Positions 5,356 through 8,690 of a DNA stretch of 8,690 nt are shown one piece after another; the stretch's first letter is position 1, and each line of letters begins with the position of its first letter. Position numbers and translations under genes: made by a program. The notes below the pieces were generated by a model, which was given only the letters and a program-made list of their open reading frames with translations, had not been told where the DNA came from and did no database searches. The DNA is from Thermoflexales bacterium. Its GTDB lineage: Bacteria; Chloroflexota; Anaerolineae; Fen-1058. The stretch is from contig JAFGFO010000426.1 in assembly GCA_016931085.1 (NCBI GenBank), positions 1-8,690 of the forward strand, read 5' to 3'.

Positions 5356-7578
5356 ATGCGACGGCTCAAGTTGATGCCCAAGCTGGTGATGGTGTTTTTG
5401 GCCGTGTCACTGGTACCCTTGCTAGTGCTCGGCTTGTTCCTGTGTTACGCCATGTTGGCGCGAGCCGGAGTCGATCTCAGCTTGCAAGTGACGATCGCCG
5501 CTTTCGGTTTGATAGCGGCTGCGGTGACGGCGCTGGGATTGACGGCCGGCGCTGCGGCGATCTTTCGTCGTTCTATCGTAGAGCCGATTAACCGGCTCCA
5601 GGCCAGCGCGCTCCAATTGTCGGCCGGCGATTTTCCCACCTTTGAGCTTCACGCCGACGCGGAACAGGAGTTGGCCGAATTGGCCGCGGCTCTGCGAGAG
5701 ACCTCGGCTGGCTTGCACGCCTTGTTCATCGAAGCCGATATGCACACCAAGGATACCGAGCGCTTGTACGCCGAGGCCTACCGGCGCGCCACAGCCCTTC
5801 AAATCATTCATAACGTCAGCCAGCGTATTTCGACGATTTTGGATCTCGACGAGCTTTTGACAGAAATCGTCAAGTTGGTTCGCTCCGGTTTCGATTACGA
5901 TCATATCAACTTGTTCGCCATTGACCGTGTGACCAGGGAGATCGTTTTTTATGCTGGCGCCGGCCGGAGTGGAGAAATCAGCGCCAGAGCGGTGGAGCGC
6001 ATCCGCATCAGCTCCGACAACACGATCGGGCATGTGGCCAGCACCGGCCGGCACTTACTTGTGCAGGACTTTGAGCAGGAGCCGCGTTACCGCCCCCACT
6101 CTGTCAAAACCCCCGGTGGTTATGTCTTGTCGCCCGAGGTGCGCTCGGAATTGGTTGTGCCACTCTCATCGGGTAACCAGTTAATCGGTGTGTTGAGCGT
6201 GTACAGCGGCAAAGTGAACGCTTTCTCCGATTACGATTTGTTCGTACTACAGGAGCTGGCCTATCAGGCCGCCGGCGCTATCGTCAACGCGCGGCTGTAC
6301 GAAGAAGCGTTTAGGCGCGCCGAGGAAATTGTGGCGCTCATGATGACTTCACTGGCCCTATCTACTGTGCCAGATCTGGCGGTGAGACTAGAAGCGATCG
6401 CCTACCATGCCGGCCAATTGACCAACGCTGACGGTTGTACGGTTTACCGCCTGGATGCTCAAACGAACGTTTTGTATCCGCTGGTCTCGCACGATCCGCG
6501 CAGTGAGACCATGATGGCGGCGCACATCCAGGCCGGCACTGGCCTCATTGGGCAGGTGGTACAATCAGGTCAAGGTGCCATTGTGAACCACCCGGAGCGC
6601 TTGGACGTGCCTTGGGCGCTCGACGAGCCGGAATGCCTGATTGCTGTGCCTCTTTTGGTGGCTGACCGGCGGATCGGTGTGATGATCGTGCGCCGCCAGG
6701 GTGCCAGTGCTTTCGCCGCGCACGATTTGGAGTTACTGACCCTGTTTGCCAGCCAGGCGGCCGTGGCCATTGAGAGTGCTGAGCTGTACCAACAGCTCAG
6801 AGATCGAGCCGAGGTCCTGCAGCGTGCCTATAAGCAATTGGAGGAGGCCGACAAGCTCAAGGATGAGATGATCCAGAATATCTCGCACGAGCTGCGCACG
6901 CCGCTTACTTTTATCGTCGGCTATATGGGGCTGCTGATCGACGGTGACATGGGACAGCTCAACTCTCGCCAGCACGAGAGCATGCAACTGGTGTATGAGA
7001 AGGTCAACGTTCTCACGCGCATGGTGGATGCTGTCATCACGCTCCAGACTGTGCGGCTTACCCCACCTCAGCTCGTCCCGCTGGACATCGTTGTCCTGGC
7101 GCAGCGGGCGGCAGAGATTGCCCAGGCCCAATCTATCGCGAATAATATGAATATTCAAGTCGGGTCTGAATTCTCTTCGGAAGTTGTTTACGTCATGGGG
7201 GAGCCTGCTTACTTGACCCAGGTTATGGAAAACATATTGAACAATGCGGTCAAATTTAGCCCAGATGGCGGGCAAGTTATTGTGCGTGTTGTTGAGAGTG
7301 TAGACGATGATCCTGAGGTAAGAGTCGAGATCGAGGACAGCGGCATCGGTATACCTGTAGACAAGTTGGAGAAAGTCTTTGAAAGATTCTACCAGGTGGA
7401 TGGCACCTCTACACGCCGTTTTGGGGGAATCGGGATGGGCCTGGCGATTTGCAAAGAAGTCGTAGAGGCCCTGGGAGGACGAGTATGGGTCGAAAGCCCT
7501 ACTCGGAGTGACCACGGCTCCAAGTTTTGTTTCACGCTGCAAAAGGCCAGCAGCGAGCAAGCCAGGGATGCAGGCTGA
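5356..7578 (+). CDS. Membrane sensor histidine kinase (HAMP-GAF-GAF-HisKA-HATPase)
   Basis: This 740-residue kinase should autophosphorylate on His511 in NISHELRTPL (508-517) and pass the phosphate to a response regulator. Two membrane helices (about 10-33 and 45-70) enclose only some ten residues, so there is no real extracytoplasmic sensor domain. A HAMP linker follows (about 71-123; Pro77 in IVEPINRL). Two GAF domains (about 149-312 and 322-478) are the likely sensors of a small molecule or redox state. A helical linker leads to HisKA (about 499-566) and the HATPase domain (about 612-730) with the N box ENILNNAVKFSP (625-636), G1 DSGIGI (661-666), F box ERFYQ (676-680) and G2 GGIGMGL (690-696). 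All catalytic motifs look intact. The ATG at 5356 is preferred to GTG 5338 because GGGGAG (5345-5350) lies 5 nt before it. No response regulator is in the window. The stop overlaps the recombinase start by one base. Confidence 0.93.
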   Translation: MRRLKLMPKLVMVFLAVSLVPLLVLGLFLCYAMLARAGVDLSLQVTIAAFGLIAAAVTALGLTAGAAAIFRRSIVEPINRLQASALQLSAGDFPTFELHADAEQELAELAAALRETSAGLHALFIEADMHTKDTERLYAEAYRRATALQIIHNVSQRISTILDLDELLTEIVKLVRSGFDYDHINLFAIDRVTREIVFYAGAGRSGEISARAVERIRISSDNTIGHVASTGRHLLVQDFEQEPRYRPHSVKTPGGYVLSPEVRSELVVPLSSGNQLIGVLSVYSGKVNAFSDYDLFVLQELAYQAAGAIVNARLYEEAFRRAEEIVALMMTSLALSTVPDLAVRLEAIAYHAGQLTNADGCTVYRLDAQTNVLYPLVSHDPRSETMMAAHIQAGTGLIGQVVQSGQGAIVNHPERLDVPWALDEPECLIAVPLLVADRRIGVMIVRRQGASAFAAHDLELLTLFASQAAVAIESAELYQQLRDRAEVLQRAYKQLEEADKLKDEMIQNISHELRTPLTFIVGYMGLLIDGDMGQLNSRQHESMQLVYEKVNVLTRMVDAVITLQTVRLTPPQLVPLDIVVLAQRAAEIAQAQSIANNMNIQVGSEFSSEVVYVMGEPAYLTQVMENILNNAVKFSPDGGQVIVRVVESVDDDPEVRVEIEDSGIGIPVDKLEKVFERFYQVDGTSTRRFGGIGMGLAICKEVVEALGGRVWVESPTRSDHGSKFCFTLQKASSEQARDAG

Positions 7579-8552
7579 TGCCGAATGTCGACGAAGCGCG
7601 GGAGCGTTTCCTGGCCAAGCTGCCTGGCAGCCCCCGCACCGTTGAGACCTACACAAACGCTCTGGGTGCGTTCGTGCGCTGCTTGCAGGAGGACTATCCT
7701 GGCGTAGCGACCATATCCGATCTGCCGGAAGATATCTTGGCGGGCTTTTTTGTCTGGTTGGATCGCAGCTATGCCAGCCGTGCTACACAGGCCACCTACC
7801 TGGCGGCGGCCCGGCGTTTTCTCACCTGGCTGGATGCCAATGACTGGCTGGCTGAACCCTTCCAGTTGAGCAAGGCTACCAGCAAGTTGTTGGCTGCTCG
7901 TGGCCAAAGGCAGCACAGCGCTTACCAGCACCGGCCGGTGGACCCCGGCATACCACTCATCGTGACGTATTATGATGGTTTGCCCTTGCCGTCCGGCGAG
8001 TCTGTGCCTGATCGCCGCCGCCGACTGATCCTGCTGCGTAACCGCGCCCTGGTCCACACGCTGTACGCCAGCGGGGGACGTGTCAGCGAGATTCTCTCCC
8101 TGACGCGCGCCGGCGTTTTCGATGGGCGCTCGAAGCGTGTGCTTATTACGGGCAAGGGCGGCCGCGATCGTATGTTGCTGCTGACGCTTGAGGCCCAGCG
8201 GGCTATCCAGGCTTATGTCAAGGAACGCGAGGACGAGCAGCCTGCTTTGTTCGTTTCACACGGACGTGAGCGCCAGCCTCGCCCGCTCAACCGCAAGACG
8301 GCCTGGAAAGTCGTCAAGGACGCGGCCAAGGCCTTGGGATTGCACGAAATCACCTCGCCGCACAGCTTTCGCCACTACCGGGCGACCCAGTTGCTCAACG
8401 AGGGCATGCCCCTGGAAAGCGTGCAGGCTTACCTGGGGCACGTGTCCATCGAGACGACGCGCGTGGTGTATGCGCATACCTACACGGCCGTGCTTGAGGA
8501 CCAGTTGGACACCTACGGGCGCTCAGCCCAAGACGCGGCTCGCGATCTGTGA
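7578..8552 (+). CDS. Tyrosine recombinase/integrase, XerC/XerD-like
   Basis: This 324-residue protein cuts and rejoins DNA through a 3'-phosphotyrosine. The N-terminal SAM-like core-binding domain (about 4-88) includes SPRTVETYTNALGAFVRCL (18-36). The catalytic domain (about 145-315) shows the full set: Arg168 in ASGGRVSEIL, Lys193 in ITGKGGRDR, His262 and Arg265 in SPHSFRHYRA, His288 in LGHVSIETT, and the nucleophile Tyr298 in VVYAHTY. Length and order are typical of Xer or phage-type recombinases, which act in chromosome-dimer resolution, mobile-element integration or DNA inversion. The ATG at 7578 overlaps the kinase TGA (TGATG), so it is probably translated by coupling. A frame extending to 7527 would start inside the kinase gene and is rejected. 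No attachment sites, excisionase or phage genes are visible. Housekeeping Xer versus a specialised recombinase cannot be decided from the sequence. Confidence 0.92.
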   Translation: MPNVDEARERFLAKLPGSPRTVETYTNALGAFVRCLQEDYPGVATISDLPEDILAGFFVWLDRSYASRATQATYLAAARRFLTWLDANDWLAEPFQLSKATSKLLAARGQRQHSAYQHRPVDPGIPLIVTYYDGLPLPSGESVPDRRRRLILLRNRALVHTLYASGGRVSEILSLTRAGVFDGRSKRVLITGKGGRDRMLLLTLEAQRAIQAYVKEREDEQPALFVSHGRERQPRPLNRKTAWKVVKDAAKALGLHEITSPHSFRHYRATQLLNEGMPLESVQAYLGHVSIETTRVVYAHTYTAVLEDQLDTYGRSAQDAARDL

Positions 8553-8558
8553 TATCGA

Positions 8559-8690
8559 CTATTCCACCACCTGGATCATCGCCGGCGTCTGCGTATCGCG
8601 CGTGGCGGGGTTGTAATAGTCGTACACGCTGGAGGCCGGCGCCTGGGCGCGCACGACCAGCCGCGCTTTCATGCGATAGTTGAAGCGCAC
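8559..8690 (-). CDS. Partial CDS, C-terminal end of a bacterial alpha-2-macroglobulin-like protein
   Basis: A minus-strand frame enters from the right edge and ends in TAG at 8561-8559, covering 43 residues. It reads YRMKARLVVRAQAPASSVYD (residues 5-24 of the visible part), continues YYNPATRD, and ends MIQVVE. A Tyr-Arg-(hydrophobic)-(Lys/Arg)-Ala-Arg segment followed by a VYDYYNP motif close to the C-terminus is, from memory, typical of the last (receptor-binding-like) domain of bacterial alpha-2-macroglobulins, envelope proteins thought to trap foreign proteases. The thioester motif lies outside the window. The gene converges on the recombinase with only 6 bases between stops and no terminator visible. 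Confidence 0.7.
   Translation of the reverse strand: MRFNYRMKARLVVRAQAPASSVYDYYNPATRDTQTPAMIQVVE

Noticed and set aside
5232..5591. 119-codon plus-strand frame overlapping the kinase start
   Set aside because: It begins inside the intrinsic terminator and overlaps the kinase membrane helices out of frame.
6733..7656. 307-codon minus-strand open frame opposite the kinase
   Set aside because: It is antisense to the conserved HisKA/HATPase region and shows no domain; a frame shadow.

Overview
The window reads as bacterial chromosomal DNA with fairly GC-rich genes (by eye, not computed) and several AT-rich regulatory patches. The distant, DUF3417-type alpha-glucan phosphorylase, a GAF-rich hybrid-sensing histidine kinase and a bacterial alpha-2-macroglobulin tail would fit a Chloroflexota (Anaerolineae-like) genome. 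That assignment is an inference from gene style; no marker gene is present to prove it.

Layout. The left part (1-3248) is a minus-strand operon read right to left: an alpha-glucan phosphorylase (684-3248), a RimJ/RimL-type N-acetyltransferase (75-644), and the first 26 codons of a third gene (1-78) whose start overlaps the acetyltransferase stop in an ATGA junction. From about 3365 onward transcription switches to the plus strand. A consensus promoter (TTGACA, 17 nt, TATAAT) leads through a folded leader of about 165 nt into a 31-codon peptide gene (3565-3660) whose N-terminus looks like the leader of a ribosomally made, modified peptide. A long hairpin follows, then an ECF-like sigma factor (3928-4563) with no anti-sigma gene after it.

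A 556-nt gap (4564-5119) is rich in dyad symmetries. It holds two copies of an exact 22-nt direct repeat, a second promoter with perfect hexamers (TTGACA, 16 nt, TATAAT) and, at its end, the Shine-Dalgarno site of a second tiny gene (5120-5212). This gene encodes a 30-residue peptide that is almost entirely a signal peptide and ends about 8 residues after a plausible cleavage site. An intrinsic terminator (5234-5268) closes that unit.

The right part carries a 740-residue membrane histidine kinase (5356-7578) and a tyrosine recombinase (7578-8552), joined by a one-base TGATG overlap. The window ends in the C-terminus of a convergent gene (8559-8690) resembling bacterial alpha-2-macroglobulin.

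How they may work together. The left operon is ordinary glycogen/maltodextrin metabolism plus an acetyltransferase. The centre is the unusual part: two micro-peptide genes, each with its own perfect-hexamer promoter and strong ribosome-binding site, flank a sigma factor and lie just upstream of a sensor kinase coupled to a recombinase. A peptide-signalling or peptide-natural-product module is a reasonable hypothesis. No maturation enzyme, transporter or response regulator is visible here, so that link is inference only.
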